Below the pieces are notes generated by a model. It was not told the DNA's origin. It did not search any database and saw only the letters and a program-made list of their open reading frames with translations. Positions 1 through 10,020 of a stretch of DNA of 64,000 nucleotides are shown here, piece after piece. Within the stretch, counting starts at the first letter, position 1; each line of letters begins with the position of its first letter. Origin of the DNA: Planococcus shixiaomingii (lineage in GTDB: Bacteria; Bacillota; Bacilli; Bacillales_A; Planococcaceae); assembly GCF_030413615.1 (NCBI RefSeq), contig NZ_CP129236.1:790001-854000 (forward strand), given 5' to 3'. The translations under genes were made by a program, and so were the position numbers.

Positions 1-52
1 GCGATAATGTTATTTTTCAAAAATTCAACCGTTCATTAAAGTGGTGAAAAAC

Positions 53-532
53 CTATTCACCGTCTATTTTTTCAACAAAACTTGCGAGATTTTCCAATGT
101 AGAATTTAATCCTTCGTCATGATCTTCTTTTCGTATTCCTTCAGGTACGTTTTCACAAATGATGGTGACCTTTGTTCCTTCTGTCACTGCTTCCAAATAC
201 CACGTCTGAGTCATCACACCCGAGAATGCCGGATCTTCAGAATCAAAATTCCCGGCTAGCACAATTTTGGTGTCGGGAACCAACTCGAGAAACTTTCCTT
301 GAGCTACATCGGTATTTTCAGAGGTTTTCCCAGAGTTTTCATGATCCGTTTCATAGGTAAGGGTCAACTTGTAAGTTCCGCCAATGTAGGGTTCAAACGC
401 ATCAATTTGAGCCGACATTCCTTTTGGCGGAAGCCACAAAACCAAGGTTTCCGGATTCATAAACGCCTCATAGATGGCTTTCGGAGTGGCCATAATCACT
501 TGTGAAGCAGAATCGATTCGGTTACTTATCAT
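53..532 (-). CDS. SRPBCC (AHSA1-like) domain protein
   Basis: 159-residue protein of the START/AHSA1-like (SRPBCC) fold. The N-terminus has the usual pattern of a beta strand followed by 'AIYEAFMNPETLVLWLPP', and the C-terminal half ends in a long helix after a 'TKVTIICENVP' strand. Family members bind small hydrophobic ligands or act as Hsp90-activator-like modules; no substrate can be named from sequence. It stands alone on the minus strand, divergent from the helicase gene, and its 3' flank runs to the window edge. The start ATG follows a GGGAGGTT ribosome site on the minus strand. Length is normal for a single-domain member. Confidence 0.8.
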   Translation of the reverse strand: MISNRIDSASQVIMATPKAIYEAFMNPETLVLWLPPKGMSAQIDAFEPYIGGTYKLTLTYETDHENSGKTSENTDVAQGKFLELVPDTKIVLAGNFDSEDPAFSGVMTQTWYLEAVTEGTKVTIICENVPEGIRKEDHDEGLNSTLENLASFVEKIDGE

Positions 533-673
533 GATAAAAAACCTCCCGATTAAGTTTTGATGTGTTAATTCTTACGGAGAAGTAAAGAGATAACCAACTT
601 GAAACCCTGTTTTTAAATCTATTCCTTTGTTGCTTTTATAGTAAACGCATGCGGCAACTTATGCCTTTTATTT

Positions 674-706
674 AAATCAGTCCTTAGCTGATTTTTGTTT
701 TTTTTA
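674..706 (+). terminator. Orphan terminator-like hairpin
   Basis: A 7-bp stem AAATCAG/CTGATTT is followed by a T-rich tract on the plus strand. No plus-strand gene lies upstream, so it may end an unannotated short transcript or be a relic. The rest of the 339-bp gap (533-871) shows no ORF with a ribosome site. Confidence 0.35.
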
Positions 707-871
707 TTTCTTCCCCGCCAGTGGTCTAAGCATTTGGGGTGTGGTTTCTTCATTTCCTCATAATTTAAGAAGATAAATTCCAATAATAGATGATATGATG
801 ATTAGATGAAAATGCATCAGATAGAATGATGTAATTAAGAGGTTTTTCAGTTTTACAGAACAGGTGATTAA

Positions 872-3800
872 ATGGTTAACGCAAATAAAAGTACATATAA
901 AACGTCAATAAGACTGACAAAAACAGCTTCGGAAAAAATGAGAGGGTTCGGGATTAGCGAACGCTCGTTTTTTGTTGGGGGAAAACCTTTCAAAGTGTTT
1001 ATGGAAAGGTATCCTTCAAGTGCGGATGGCTCTCTTTCGGTTGCCCTGATATTCGACAAATCCGAGAATAGCCGGCTGGCCGAAAAAGAACTGGAAGGAT
1101 CCATCGTCCTTCACTGCATTTTCACGAACCACCAAATGCTGGTGACGAACTTGACGCTCCGGAAATCATACCAAGCACTCGGCACGAACTGGCAGCGGGA
1201 AGAGCTTATCGCTTTTGACAACTCCCGTGATCCGGCTCCGGTAGCACTTATCAATGTGATCAACCGGATGACGCCTGCGAAAGAAAGTTCCGATTATGTG
1301 AAAAAGCGGATCGGCAGCTGGGAAGGCTATTTGAAAATCCAGGAGCGCGGGATGGATATTCCGGATATTAAGACCGGTTATTCGAAGCTGGCGTTCAGCC
1401 ACGATTTCAGCCGCATCACGTTGGCAGGTTGCCAAATGAAAGACAACGAGTGGAAAACACTGAAAGGTTTAAGCGTACGGCTTACCGGCATCGACGGCGA
1501 TGTCGGGACCGTCATCAAAGCGGCGAACCGGACTGTGGAAATAGAGCTTCAAAACTATATCGTCAAACAGCTGCGCGAAAAAGGGCATGCACTCTCTAAA
1601 AAAGAAGTCGTCTTCAGCAATTTTGCGGCATTGAGCCAGATCAGAAGGCTGCGCCAAGGTTTCACGAATTTGGAGAAGGGCCTGGCGGTGAACCCGAACC
1701 TCGACCGTCTGTTATTCGAAGAAAAGCCGAAAGTCGCGCCGCTTCAACTGATCGAAAAGCTCGCGTGTCATAACCGGCTGAATGAGTTTCAGCAACGAGC
1801 GGTTTCGGGTGCTGTGGCAGCGGAAGATTTGTATGTCATCCAAGGTCCGCCTGGTACGGGGAAAACAACGGTTATTGCGGAGATTTGCCTCCAGAACGCG
1901 AAAAAAGGATTAAAGACGCTTGTCGCTTCGCAGTCGAATCTGGCGGTCGATAATGCGCTCGGACGCTTATTAGCTAACAAGGATATCCGGATTCTTCGCG
2001 TCGGCCGGACTGAGAGCATCGAAGAAGAAGGCAAAAAATTCATTGAAGAAAACGTCGGCCAGTATTGGAAAGACAATACGCTGAAAGAAATATCGGCCCA
2101 ATACGAAATGCGCAAAAACCGGGAAGCCCAGCTGGAACGGGAGCTGGAGGCGACTGAACAGTCTTATCAGCAACTGCAGCCCGTTTTCGAAAGCTTGGCG
2201 CAGGCCATTGAAAACAAGAAAATGGCAATGGAGAAAAAACGCAAAATCCAATTGTTGCTGAAAGAAGAAAACAATAAGCTTCAGGCCTTTGAGATTCTGA
2301 AGGAAAAAGCGGTTCGGCAAAAGCGGGAAATCGCACAAAAATTGTATACTCTCGAGGAATTGATCCGCACAGATCAAACCATTGTTGAAAGCAAGACGAT
2401 TCACTGGTTCGAGGAAGAGCAGCAGCGAATCTCGGAAGAAATACGGCAGCTCGAGCGTGCGCGGCAGTTCAAAAGGCTAGAAGAAGAGTTGGCCAGCAAG
2501 AAACGGGACATCGCTGCGATTGAGGAAAAGCGCAATCAAGTGATAGAAGTGATGATTCGGAAGAAAGTCGTCCTTGATGAATTTGAAAGCATCAAAAAAG
2601 TCGATGGCTTGCTGCAGGTGATGAATGAGCAAAAGATTGAAGAAATCCCGTCTATCGCTTATTTGATCAACAAATTAGAAGTGACTCGCGAGAAGATGGC
2701 GGAGTGGCAAAAGCTTAGTAAATACAATGAAAGCATCGCTTCTGCCATTACCTACATTGAATCATTGCTTAAGCCTGCCGGCATTTCTGTTGAAGAACTG
2801 AAAAATCAGGCACTGGCAAAACCGGAAGCTTTCACGTCTTCGGATGTCGATCTCTTTTTGGAAAGGCTGAGGGCCGTATTAAAAAGTGCGCAGCGAAATG
2901 ATGGGGCCGTTCTGGCAAAAGCGCTCACCGGATTGTACAAGCGGCAAAACAACCTGTGGAGAAGAGGCGCCAAGCTGAAGTCTTCGGAAGTTTACATCGA
3001 AGAGTCAAAGCGGACGTTTCAGGAGCTGAAAAAGGTTATAGGGGCACAGCTGTCAAATCAGCACCAGCAATATGCCGCTTTGGATCAAAAGTGGCTGGAG
3101 GAATTGGAAAAGCAGCAACAGATCCTAGCTCCGCTGCAGCAGCAAGTTAACGAACTGTCGGGTATGGCCAACCTTTCCACCGATATTGAAGAAACCATCC
3201 GCCAACAAAAAGCTGAACTGCTTGAACTCGGAAACGATAAAGTCTCCTATGAACAGGCCGTAAAGCGTTTGGACCAACAGCAAACGGAACATGCGAATGA
3301 AACAAATGAGTTGGAGAAATGTGAAGCAGTAATTGCCGGAAAAGATGCAGAAATAGCGCAGTTGCAAGAAGGGATTGGGACGAACGAAAAGGATCTTGTT
3401 TCATTAAGAGACATTCTTTCTTCTGACCCGGAATCCGACTACGAAGAAACGGCGAAGAAAATGGCCAGTCTGTCATTTTCAAAAGAATCGCTTAAGCAGG
3501 AACAGAAGAATTTGCCTTTGATGCAGTCGATTCAGAAGAAATGGCTGGATTTATTGAAAGAAGCAAATGACCATGACCTGGACGAAATCCGCAAATTGTA
3601 CATCAAGCACGCCAATGTGATCGGCACGACGTGCGTCGCTTCGGCGCGCAAGGATTTTGTCGACAACTACCCGACGTTCGATGTGGTGATCATCGATGAA
3701 GTGTCAAAAGCCACGCCGCCGGAATTGCTGCTACCGATGCTGAAAGGCAAGAAAATCATATTGGTCGGGGATCATCATCAATTGCCACCGCTGCTTGGAA

Positions 3801-4642
3801 ACGACACATTGGAAGAAACGCTCGAGGAAATGATCAAAGAAAATAGCGGGTTTGAAGAAAAGCGGGAGCTTGAGAAGCTGCTGGAAGAGTCGCTGTTTGA
3901 GCGGCTGTATAAAAACTTGCCCGAAACAAACAAGACGATGCTGGCGATTCAATACCGTATGCATGAAGATATCATGGAAACGATCGCACCGTTCTACAAG
4001 CATGAAAATGAACAATTGCAATGCGGGATTCTTGATTCCGATAAGGAACGCGATCATTTATTGGAATCAAAAACAGTAGCACGCGATAACCATCTTATGT
4101 GGATCGATTTGCCGAATGAGCCTTCTTATTTCGAAGAAAGAATGAACGGCGGCAAGAGTTTGTATAATGCGTCGGAACTTCAAGAAATCGGTGCTTTGTT
4201 AGTGGAGTTGAACGACTCCGTCGCAGAAGCGAAACGAGCGGGAAGAATGGAAGCGGATATGCAGAAAAGCGTAGGTGTCATCAGTTTCTACGGAGAGCAG
4301 GTCAAACGGCTTCAGCGAATGGTCGACCAGGAGCTGCGTTTGCCGCACCTTGAGATTAAAACTGGGACCGTTGACCGGTTCCAGGGAAGCGAAAGAGACA
4401 TCATCATTTTGAGTATGGTGCGCAACAATCAAAACAAGCACGGCGATATCGGATTTGCAAAAGATTACCGCCGCTTAAACGTGGCTTTATCGCGGGCAAA
4501 AGAGTTGCTGGTATTAGTCGGCAGTTCCGAAATGTTTACGGAACGGGCGAAACAAAGGGAAACGAAGCAAATGTATCAGCATGTATTAAAGGTCGTTAAC
4601 CAGAAAAACGGCTTGAAGGCATTGCAGGGAAGCAGGGGGTGA
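872..4642 (+). CDS. UPF1-like SF1 helicase with long coiled-coil insertion
   Basis: 1256-residue superfamily 1 helicase. Motifs in order: Walker A GPPGTGKTT near residue 325, motif Ia 'ASQSNLAVDNA', Walker B-type IIDEVSKA near 941, motif III GDHHQLPP near 966, motif IV QYRMH near 1026, motif V 'TVDRFQGSERDIIILSM' near 1165 and motif VI 'LNVALSRAK' near 1201. This order is that of UPF1/DNA2-type SF1B helicases acting on RNA or DNA. Between motifs Ia and II lies about 500 residues rich in Glu, Lys, Gln and Leu that read as long coiled coils, an unusual insertion giving an SMC-like outline. Residues 1-300 are an accessory domain I do not recognise. The ribosome site AGGTGA precedes ATG. The gene is followed after 4 nt by a partner gene. 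Function (repair, RNA turnover or phage defence) is open. Confidence 0.85.
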   Translation: MVNANKSTYKTSIRLTKTASEKMRGFGISERSFFVGGKPFKVFMERYPSSADGSLSVALIFDKSENSRLAEKELEGSIVLHCIFTNHQMLVTNLTLRKSYQALGTNWQREELIAFDNSRDPAPVALINVINRMTPAKESSDYVKKRIGSWEGYLKIQERGMDIPDIKTGYSKLAFSHDFSRITLAGCQMKDNEWKTLKGLSVRLTGIDGDVGTVIKAANRTVEIELQNYIVKQLREKGHALSKKEVVFSNFAALSQIRRLRQGFTNLEKGLAVNPNLDRLLFEEKPKVAPLQLIEKLACHNRLNEFQQRAVSGAVAAEDLYVIQGPPGTGKTTVIAEICLQNAKKGLKTLVASQSNLAVDNALGRLLANKDIRILRVGRTESIEEEGKKFIEENVGQYWKDNTLKEISAQYEMRKNREAQLERELEATEQSYQQLQPVFESLAQAIENKKMAMEKKRKIQLLLKEENNKLQAFEILKEKAVRQKREIAQKLYTLEELIRTDQTIVESKTIHWFEEEQQRISEEIRQLERARQFKRLEEELASKKRDIAAIEEKRNQVIEVMIRKKVVLDEFESIKKVDGLLQVMNEQKIEEIPSIAYLINKLEVTREKMAEWQKLSKYNESIASAITYIESLLKPAGISVEELKNQALAKPEAFTSSDVDLFLERLRAVLKSAQRNDGAVLAKALTGLYKRQNNLWRRGAKLKSSEVYIEESKRTFQELKKVIGAQLSNQHQQYAALDQKWLEELEKQQQILAPLQQQVNELSGMANLSTDIEETIRQQKAELLELGNDKVSYEQAVKRLDQQQTEHANETNELEKCEAVIAGKDAEIAQLQEGIGTNEKDLVSLRDILSSDPESDYEETAKKMASLSFSKESLKQEQKNLPLMQSIQKKWLDLLKEANDHDLDEIRKLYIKHANVIGTTCVASARKDFVDNYPTFDVVIIDEVSKATPPELLLPMLKGKKIILVGDHHQLPPLLGNDTLEETLEEMIKENSGFEEKRELEKLLEESLFERLYKNLPETNKTMLAIQYRMHEDIMETIAPFYKHENEQLQCGILDSDKERDHLLESKTVARDNHLMWIDLPNEPSYFEERMNGGKSLYNASELQEIGALLVELNDSVAEAKRAGRMEADMQKSVGVISFYGEQVKRLQRMVDQELRLPHLEIKTGTVDRFQGSERDIIILSMVRNNQNKHGDIGFAKDYRRLNVALSRAKELLVLVGSSEMFTERAKQRETKQMYQHVLKVVNQKNGLKALQGSRG

Positions 4643-4646
4643 ACGT

Positions 4647-5399
4647 GTGGACAAACTGATGAAAGAGCTGCGGTCGAACCTGTTGGGAAATCCGGATGTC
4701 TCCATTATAAAAGACGCGCTTTGGCAGCTGCCGATTGTTTCCTACGAAGTGTCCTTCGAACGGGTGAAGCGATTCAAGATGGATATCTTGATGAAAATGC
4801 TGCTCCTTTCTTTTCAGGAAACGGAGATCCGCCGAGCTGCCACGTTAGCAGAAATGCTGTTGGTGGAAGAGCTGTTTATCCGTGATTTGATCGACAAAAT
4901 GGAGCGGGGCCGTTTGATTGGACTTGAAAAGAATGGCTATAAGCTGACGGCCAAAGGATATGAACACTTGGAAAAAGGCATTTTTGAAGAAGGCATGGAA
5001 GAGGAGCAAATCGTTCTTTTTTACAGTGCAATGCATGACAAGTACCTCTTATCAGCTGGTGATGCGAGCACGGCAGACGAAGGAAAACTTTCACTTTACC
5101 GCTATGCAGCGGAAGGAACAGTGGATTGGGATCGTATGCTCGAGCTCCTTTCGAAACAGGAATGGGGTTCGGAAGAAAATTTTCAAATCATCGTCACGGA
5201 CATTGCGGATTGCGAAGAAAGCGGCACCGTGTACGTTCCTTGTATCGAATTCCAGTTATATGATAAGAAGCAGGACATTTTTTATTCCCGCGTGTGGAAT
5301 GGGCTGACGGACAGCTGGGACGAAACGCTGGAGAAAAGGATCGAAGAGCAGGAAGTCGTGGCTTGGCGTGAAGCAATGGCAGAAACCGCTTCGCATTGA
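4647..5399 (+). CDS. Winged-helix-like partner of the SF1 helicase (unknown function)
   Basis: 250 residues, GTG start 4 nt after the helicase stop, with GGGGGTGA as ribosome site, so the two are almost surely co-translated. Residues about 45-110 look like a winged helix: 'IRRAATLAEMLLVEELFIRD' type helices, then 'LIGLEKNGYKLTAKGYEHLEKG', a common wing and helix pattern in DNA-binding proteins. The C-terminal half (YSAMHDKYLL onward) is not recognised. No signal peptide or membrane segment. The tight coupling suggests it works with the helicase, for example as a substrate-recognition subunit; this is inference. Confidence 0.6.
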   Translation: MDKLMKELRSNLLGNPDVSIIKDALWQLPIVSYEVSFERVKRFKMDILMKMLLLSFQETEIRRAATLAEMLLVEELFIRDLIDKMERGRLIGLEKNGYKLTAKGYEHLEKGIFEEGMEEEQIVLFYSAMHDKYLLSAGDASTADEGKLSLYRYAAEGTVDWDRMLELLSKQEWGSEENFQIIVTDIADCEESGTVYVPCIEFQLYDKKQDIFYSRVWNGLTDSWDETLEKRIEEQEVVAWREAMAETASH

Positions 5400-5455
5400 A
5401 TGGCGGCTACCAAAACATGATTTCTATTCAGAAATGAAGGGAGGACAGCCCTGGC

Positions 5456-5821
5456 ATGGAAACTGTATCAGCTTCAGAAAAACAGGAATCTATCCAGTCT
5501 CTCCAATCAACAATCAGTAAATTGGAGAAGGCTTTGGCTCAGATGACGCAGAAAGGTTCGAATACAACCTTGGTACAGAAGCGGCTTCGAGCACTTTACA
5601 CCGGATTAGCAATGCTGGAAAATGCTTGGAATGAAAAGCCTTATTCTTATACCTCTGAAGATTTGACAGAAGTGCACACTGTTCTTATGGGGTTATTGCC
5701 ATCCATTGAGGAGATGTATGCAAAATCAAAGGCAGGCAGTTCTCAACGGACGCTTTTAGAAAGACGGATAAAAGCATTGGAACTCGCTGTTCAGGCGATT
5801 GAGGATTGCTTAAATAAATAA
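5456..5821 (+). CDS. Small helical protein of unknown function
   Basis: 121 residues, start ATG after GGGAGGACAG. The sequence is almost entirely amphipathic helix: an N-terminal heptad-like segment (SLQSTISKLEKALAQM) and two similar 'R-R-IKALE' helices near residues 40-55 and 100-115. No catalytic motif. It lies 56 nt after the winged-helix gene and ahead of a terminator, so it may be the third gene of the helicase transcript. Confidence 0.6.
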   Translation: METVSASEKQESIQSLQSTISKLEKALAQMTQKGSNTTLVQKRLRALYTGLAMLENAWNEKPYSYTSEDLTEVHTVLMGLLPSIEEMYAKSKAGSSQRTLLERRIKALELAVQAIEDCLNK

Positions 5822-5852
5822 CTGTCATATTAAGGACGGATATTAGTTAGAG

Positions 5853-5893
5853 AAAGCCCTTCGGAATCCAGTGATTTCGAAAGGCTTTTTTTA
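5853..5893 (+). terminator. Rho-independent terminator
   Basis: Stem AAAGCCCTTCG / CGAAAGGCTTT followed by TTTTTT; closes the helicase transcript. Confidence 0.8.
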
Positions 5894-6020
5894 TTTTGAT
5901 GTGCCGAAAAAATAATATATTGCATACATCAGAATAGTGTGATAAATTAAACAAAATCATTTATGAAGTCTGAACTTCAAAAATGTTAAAAAAGATGTCT
6001 AAACTTTAAGAGGCGGTCTA

Positions 6021-6881
6021 ATGAACTTAAAAGAGTTGATCGATACGCATTACAATGAATTGTCAAAAACGCAGAAAAAAGTAGCGGCCCATGTGCTGGA
6101 TCACCCAAGGCAAGTGGCGCTGAAGTCGGCACAGGAGTTGGGTGCGGAAATCAGTGTCAGCGAAACGACAGTAATCCGTTTTTGTTATAGCCTGAATCTG
6201 GCAGGCTACACCGAACTGCAAAAAGTGATTCGCGAGCAATTGCTGAACCAGGAAAGCAGCTTAACCTCTTATCGGCAGTCGAAAGTGGAATTGCAGCAGA
6301 AGCCGCATTTTATGATGCACGTAATGGAACAGGACCAAAATATGATTGCGGAGACGATGAAGGGGATTTCTGAAAAGGATTACGACGCAGCAATTGAGCG
6401 GTTGTCAGCAGCGAAAAAAGTTTATATTCTCGGCCTGCGTTCGTCATTTGCGGCAGCCAGTTGGCTGTCTTACGCCATCGGATTAGCAAGGCCGAACGTC
6501 AAGCTGATCCGGCCAGAATCCGAAGACGTGATTCAAACGGTAAGCGAGATGGACGACAGCACCGTAGTGATTGTCATTTCGTTTCACCGTTATTTGCGGG
6601 AAACGATTCAAATTGCCGAGTTGGCGAAGAAGCAGCAAAGTTTTGTCATTGGCATTACCGACTCGCATCTTGCCCCCATCCGTTCGGCGGCAGATGTGCT
6701 GTTTCCGATTTACTCGCCGAACAAATCGACGCTGGATGCAACGGCGTCTTTGTTTTCCTTTATGAACGCCATCGTCGCAGGTTTAATTGTAAAAGAAAAA
6801 GAGACGTTCGAAAAAAGACAAGAACGCTACCGGGCATTGGACAGCGATTTTTTATTTACTGAAGGGGCGAAGCAACCATGA
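6021..6881 (+). CDS. MurR/RpiR family transcriptional regulator
   Basis: 286 residues. N-terminal helix-turn-helix of the RpiR type (SKTQKKVAAHVLDH; 'SETTVIRFCYSLNLAGYTEL' around residues 45-65) followed by a SIS sugar-isomerase fold from about 120 ('VYILGLRSSFAAASWLSY', 'TVVIVISFHRY'). Family members sense phosphosugars or other small metabolites. Its stop overlaps the M20 gene start (ATGA), so it is the first gene of the D-amino-acid conversion operon and probably its local regulator. Ribosome site AAGAGGCGG before the ATG. Confidence 0.88.
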   Translation: MNLKELIDTHYNELSKTQKKVAAHVLDHPRQVALKSAQELGAEISVSETTVIRFCYSLNLAGYTELQKVIREQLLNQESSLTSYRQSKVELQQKPHFMMHVMEQDQNMIAETMKGISEKDYDAAIERLSAAKKVYILGLRSSFAAASWLSYAIGLARPNVKLIRPESEDVIQTVSEMDDSTVVIVISFHRYLRETIQIAELAKKQQSFVIGITDSHLAPIRSAADVLFPIYSPNKSTLDATASLFSFMNAIVAGLIVKEKETFEKRQERYRALDSDFLFTEGAKQP

Positions 6882-8014
6882 AAGCAGTTGTTGAAGAAAT
6901 AAAACCGTTAGTTGAAAAAGTTTTCGCGCATTTGCATAGCCATCCGGAAATCAGTTGGCAGGAAGTAGAGACCACCACCTATTTAAAAGAACTGTTGGAA
7001 GCGGAAGGAATTCAGGTGGAGACGTTTGATGATTCCACCGGGCTTGTGGCTGTTGTAGGCGACGGGGAACCTTGCGTGGGGCTGCGCACGGATATAGACG
7101 CACTTTGGCAGGAAGTGGACGGGGAGTATAAAGCGAACCACTCCTGCGGCCATGATGCTCACATGACACTGGCTGTCGGGACGTTATTGGTATTGAAAAA
7201 ACTCGGAATCCCGAAAAAAGGGCGATTGAAAGTCATCTTCCAGCCTGCAGAAGAAAAAGGGACAGGGGCGTTATCGTTTGTGGAAAAAGGAATCGTCGAT
7301 GACATCGATTATTTGTACGGCGTCCATTTGCGGCCCAATCAGGAAGTTGCGGACGGATATGCCACTCCCGCCATCATGCACGGCTCGGCAAAAATGCTGA
7401 GCGGCAAAATCATCGGAACAGACGCTCACGGTGCTCGACCGCACGAGGGGCAGAACGCCATCGAAGTGATGGCGCTATTGGTTCAGGCCATTCATTCGAT
7501 CCATGTTGACCCGATGGTGCCGCATACCGCCAAATTGACGATGTTCCAAGCAGGCGGGGAATCCGCCAACATCATTCCGGGAACCGCAACTTTCAGCATT
7601 GATGTCCGCGCACAAACGAATAAAGTGATGGACAAACTGTTTCAGCAAGTAACAAAAGCGATTGAATCGGTTGCAAATCTTTCTGGAGTCCAGATCCCGA
7701 TTGAAATCAAAGCGGAAATCGCCGCCGCTGAAGTGGACGATACGGCAGTAGAATTGATGGCACGAGCCATTGAAGAAACACTCGGCAAAGAATTTCTGGT
7801 GCCGCCGGTCGTAACTCCTGGAGGGGAAGACTTCCATTTCTACACCTTGAAGCGGCCGTCAGTGAAAGCATCGATGCTCGGTTTGGGATGCGGACTCGCA
7901 CCAGGCCTTCATCACCCGAAAATGACATTCAACCAGGAAAGCCTGATCAACGGCATTGAAATTCTGGCGCGGACGGTTCAGCACACATTTGAACAGCTCG
8001 ATCAAAGGAAGTGA
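6878..8014 (+). CDS. M20 family aminoacylase, probable N-succinyl-L-amino acid desuccinylase
   Basis: 378 residues, M20D-type metallopeptidase. Zinc-site features: 'GLRTDIDALWQEV' near residue 68, 'SCGHDAHM' near 88, 'QPAEEKGTGA' near 121, then a dimerisation domain and 'TPGGEDFHF' near 310. It hydrolyses the amide of an N-acylated amino acid. In Geobacillus kaustophilus an M20 enzyme next to a GNAT and an N-succinylamino acid racemase removes the succinyl group from the L-product; the same neighbours occur here. Start overlaps the upstream stop by 4 nt and its own stop overlaps a GTG. Substrate assignment is from context. Confidence 0.8.
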   Translation: MKAVVEEIKPLVEKVFAHLHSHPEISWQEVETTTYLKELLEAEGIQVETFDDSTGLVAVVGDGEPCVGLRTDIDALWQEVDGEYKANHSCGHDAHMTLAVGTLLVLKKLGIPKKGRLKVIFQPAEEKGTGALSFVEKGIVDDIDYLYGVHLRPNQEVADGYATPAIMHGSAKMLSGKIIGTDAHGARPHEGQNAIEVMALLVQAIHSIHVDPMVPHTAKLTMFQAGGESANIIPGTATFSIDVRAQTNKVMDKLFQQVTKAIESVANLSGVQIPIEIKAEIAAAEVDDTAVELMARAIEETLGKEFLVPPVVTPGGEDFHFYTLKRPSVKASMLGLGCGLAPGLHHPKMTFNQESLINGIEILARTVQHTFEQLDQRK

Positions 8015-8019
8015 TAACA

Positions 8020-8859
8020 GTGGAAAAACAAGTGACCATCCGACGGCTTGAGACGAACGACGATATGCGGCTGATCCAAATTCTTGAACGGGAAGTTTGG
8101 AATATGGACCCGATTCCAACCCATCAGACATTTACCGCTTCCAAAAACGGCGGCATACTGGTCGGTGCTTTTAATGAAGACAAATTGATTGGCTATTGTT
8201 ACGGGTTTGCCGGGTTTAATGCCGGAAAAGCTTATTTGTGTTCTCATATGATGGGCATTCACCCGGACTTTCAATCCGCTGGAATCGGACGTGTTTTGAA
8301 AGAAGAGCAGCGCAAAATCGCTCAGGACATCGGCTATGATTTGATTCAATGGACGTTCGATCCGCTTGAGAGCCGCAATGCTTATTTGAACACCTCAAAG
8401 CTTAAAGGAATCTGCAGCACATATATCGAGAATTGCTATGGGGATATGGATGACGGATTGAATCGGGGGCTGCCGACAGATCGGCTCCAAATCGAATGGT
8501 GGATTTCAAGCGAGCATGTCACTAAAGGATGGAAGCCGGAGCAATTTCGCTTTGAAGCGCCTTTTAGTACATTGACTTCGGACCTTGGCCATCCGGTACT
8601 TGAAGTGAAGGGGGAGGAGCTCGAAAGAGAGGCGGAAGCTTTTGAAATCCCAGTGCCTAAGCAATTTCAGGCCATCAAAAAAGAACAGCCGGAGCTGGCA
8701 ATGGACTGGCGCTTGAAAATACGCGCCATCTTCCAACAGTTATTTGCAGAAGGATACGCGCTTGCCGGTGTTCGGAAAACGGAAGAAGCGGTTCAGTACT
8801 ATCAATTTATCCCGCGCCAAAGGATTCAACTACAACAAGCGGAAAGAGGAGAAACCTGA
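8020..8859 (+). CDS. GNAT family acyltransferase, probable D-amino acid N-succinyltransferase
   Basis: GNAT fold with the acyl-CoA loop '[20 protein letters not shown]' (R/Q-x-x-G-x-G/A pattern) near residue 85-100, then '[14 protein letters not shown]', typical of the COG3375 group of larger GNATs. In the described N-succinylamino acid racemase pathway this enzyme uses succinyl-CoA to succinylate D-amino acids. I prefer the GTG at 8020 (279 residues): AAAGGAA lies 9 nt upstream, while the GTG at 8011 that overlaps the previous stop has no spacing. The stop overlaps the racemase ATG by one base. The succinyl rather than acetyl donor is inferred from neighbours. Confidence 0.72.
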   Translation: MEKQVTIRRLETNDDMRLIQILEREVWNMDPIPTHQTFTASKNGGILVGAFNEDKLIGYCYGFAGFNAGKAYLCSHMMGIHPDFQSAGIGRVLKEEQRKIAQDIGYDLIQWTFDPLESRNAYLNTSKLKGICSTYIENCYGDMDDGLNRGLPTDRLQIEWWISSEHVTKGWKPEQFRFEAPFSTLTSDLGHPVLEVKGEELEREAEAFEIPVPKQFQAIKKEQPELAMDWRLKIRAIFQQLFAEGYALAGVRKTEEAVQYYQFIPRQRIQLQQAERGET

Positions 8860-9983
8860 TGAGAATTACTGAAGTGAATGTCCGTAAGATGAAAATGATG
8901 ATGAAAAGCCCTTTTACGACCAGTTTCGGCACGTTCCAGGAGAAAGAGTTTCTGTTGGTGGAAGTAAAAGATGAACATGGCAATTCGGGATGGGGGGAAT
9001 CGGTGGCGTTTCATTCGCCGTGGTACAGCGAAGAAACCGTTGAAACGAACTTACATATCATACGCGACTTCCTGGTGCCGATTGTCTTGGACAATGACAT
9101 TGAACACCCGGATGAAGTAAATGAACTTTTCTCGCATTTGCGGAAAAATAACATGGCCAAGTCAGCGGTCGAAGGCGCGATATGGGATGTCTACGCAAAA
9201 CGAAAAGGCATACCACTAGCCCAAGCACTCGGCGGAACGGCAGAGAAAATCGAAGTCGGAATCAGCATCGGCATCAATGAAAACATGCAGGAATTGATCC
9301 AGACGGTAGGCGGCTTTGTGAAGGAAGGCTACAAGCGCATCAAAGTGAAAATCAAACCGGGCTTTGATGTCAATGTCATGCGCGAGCTGCGCCAGCAATT
9401 CCCGGATGTTCCGATGATGGCCGATGCCAATTCAGCGTATCGCCTCGAGGACTTGGACGTATTGAAGCAACTGGATCAATTTGGCTTGACGATGATCGAG
9501 CAGCCGCTTGCATCGGATGATATCATCGACCATGCCAAACTTCAGCCCCACTTGAAGACGCCGATTTGCCTCGATGAAAGCATTCATTCATTAGAGGATG
9601 CGAGAAAAGCGGTCGAACTTGGCAGCACCAAAATAATCAACATCAAAATCGGCCGCGTTGGCGGATTGACAGAAGCGAAGAAAATCCACGACTACTGTCT
9701 GGAGCAGAAGATTCCGGTATGGTGCGGAGGCATGCTCGAATCCGGAATCGGCCGTGCCCATAACGTCGCCTTGACGACGCTTTCCAATTTTGTCTTGCCG
9801 GGTGACACGGCGGGCTCTTCCCGTTATTGGGATGAAGACATCATCGTTCCGGAAGTGACGGTGCAAGATGGCTACATTACAGTGCCAAAAGAAGCGGGCA
9901 TCGGTTATGCCGTCAATCCCGAGGCATTGGATCGAATCACAATCGATAAATGGCAATTTGTGAAACACCAAGAGCCGGCTTGA
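8859..9983 (+). CDS. menC: N-succinylamino acid racemase / o-succinylbenzoate synthase (enolase superfamily)
   Basis: 374 residues of the muconate-lactonising subgroup of the enolase superfamily. Catalytic set is complete: K-x-K at Lys162/Lys164 in 'RIKVKIKPG', metal ligands Asp189 (DANSAY), Glu214 (IEQPL) and Asp239 (CLDES), and second base Lys263 (NIKIGRVGG). The same fold catalyses OSBS in menaquinone synthesis or racemises N-succinylamino acids. No men genes are present here; instead it sits between a GNAT and a transporter-like protein after an M20 hydrolase, which favours racemase as the main role. Symbol menC is used only as the family name. ATG overlaps the upstream stop. Confidence 0.82.
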   Translation: MRITEVNVRKMKMMMKSPFTTSFGTFQEKEFLLVEVKDEHGNSGWGESVAFHSPWYSEETVETNLHIIRDFLVPIVLDNDIEHPDEVNELFSHLRKNNMAKSAVEGAIWDVYAKRKGIPLAQALGGTAEKIEVGISIGINENMQELIQTVGGFVKEGYKRIKVKIKPGFDVNVMRELRQQFPDVPMMADANSAYRLEDLDVLKQLDQFGLTMIEQPLASDDIIDHAKLQPHLKTPICLDESIHSLEDARKAVELGSTKIINIKIGRVGGLTEAKKIHDYCLEQKIPVWCGGMLESGIGRAHNVALTTLSNFVLPGDTAGSSRYWDEDIIVPEVTVQDGYITVPKEAGIGYAVNPEALDRITIDKWQFVKHQEPA

Positions 9984-10020
9984 TAACAATAAAATAAAGA
10001 GGGAAATAGGGGGAAAGAAG

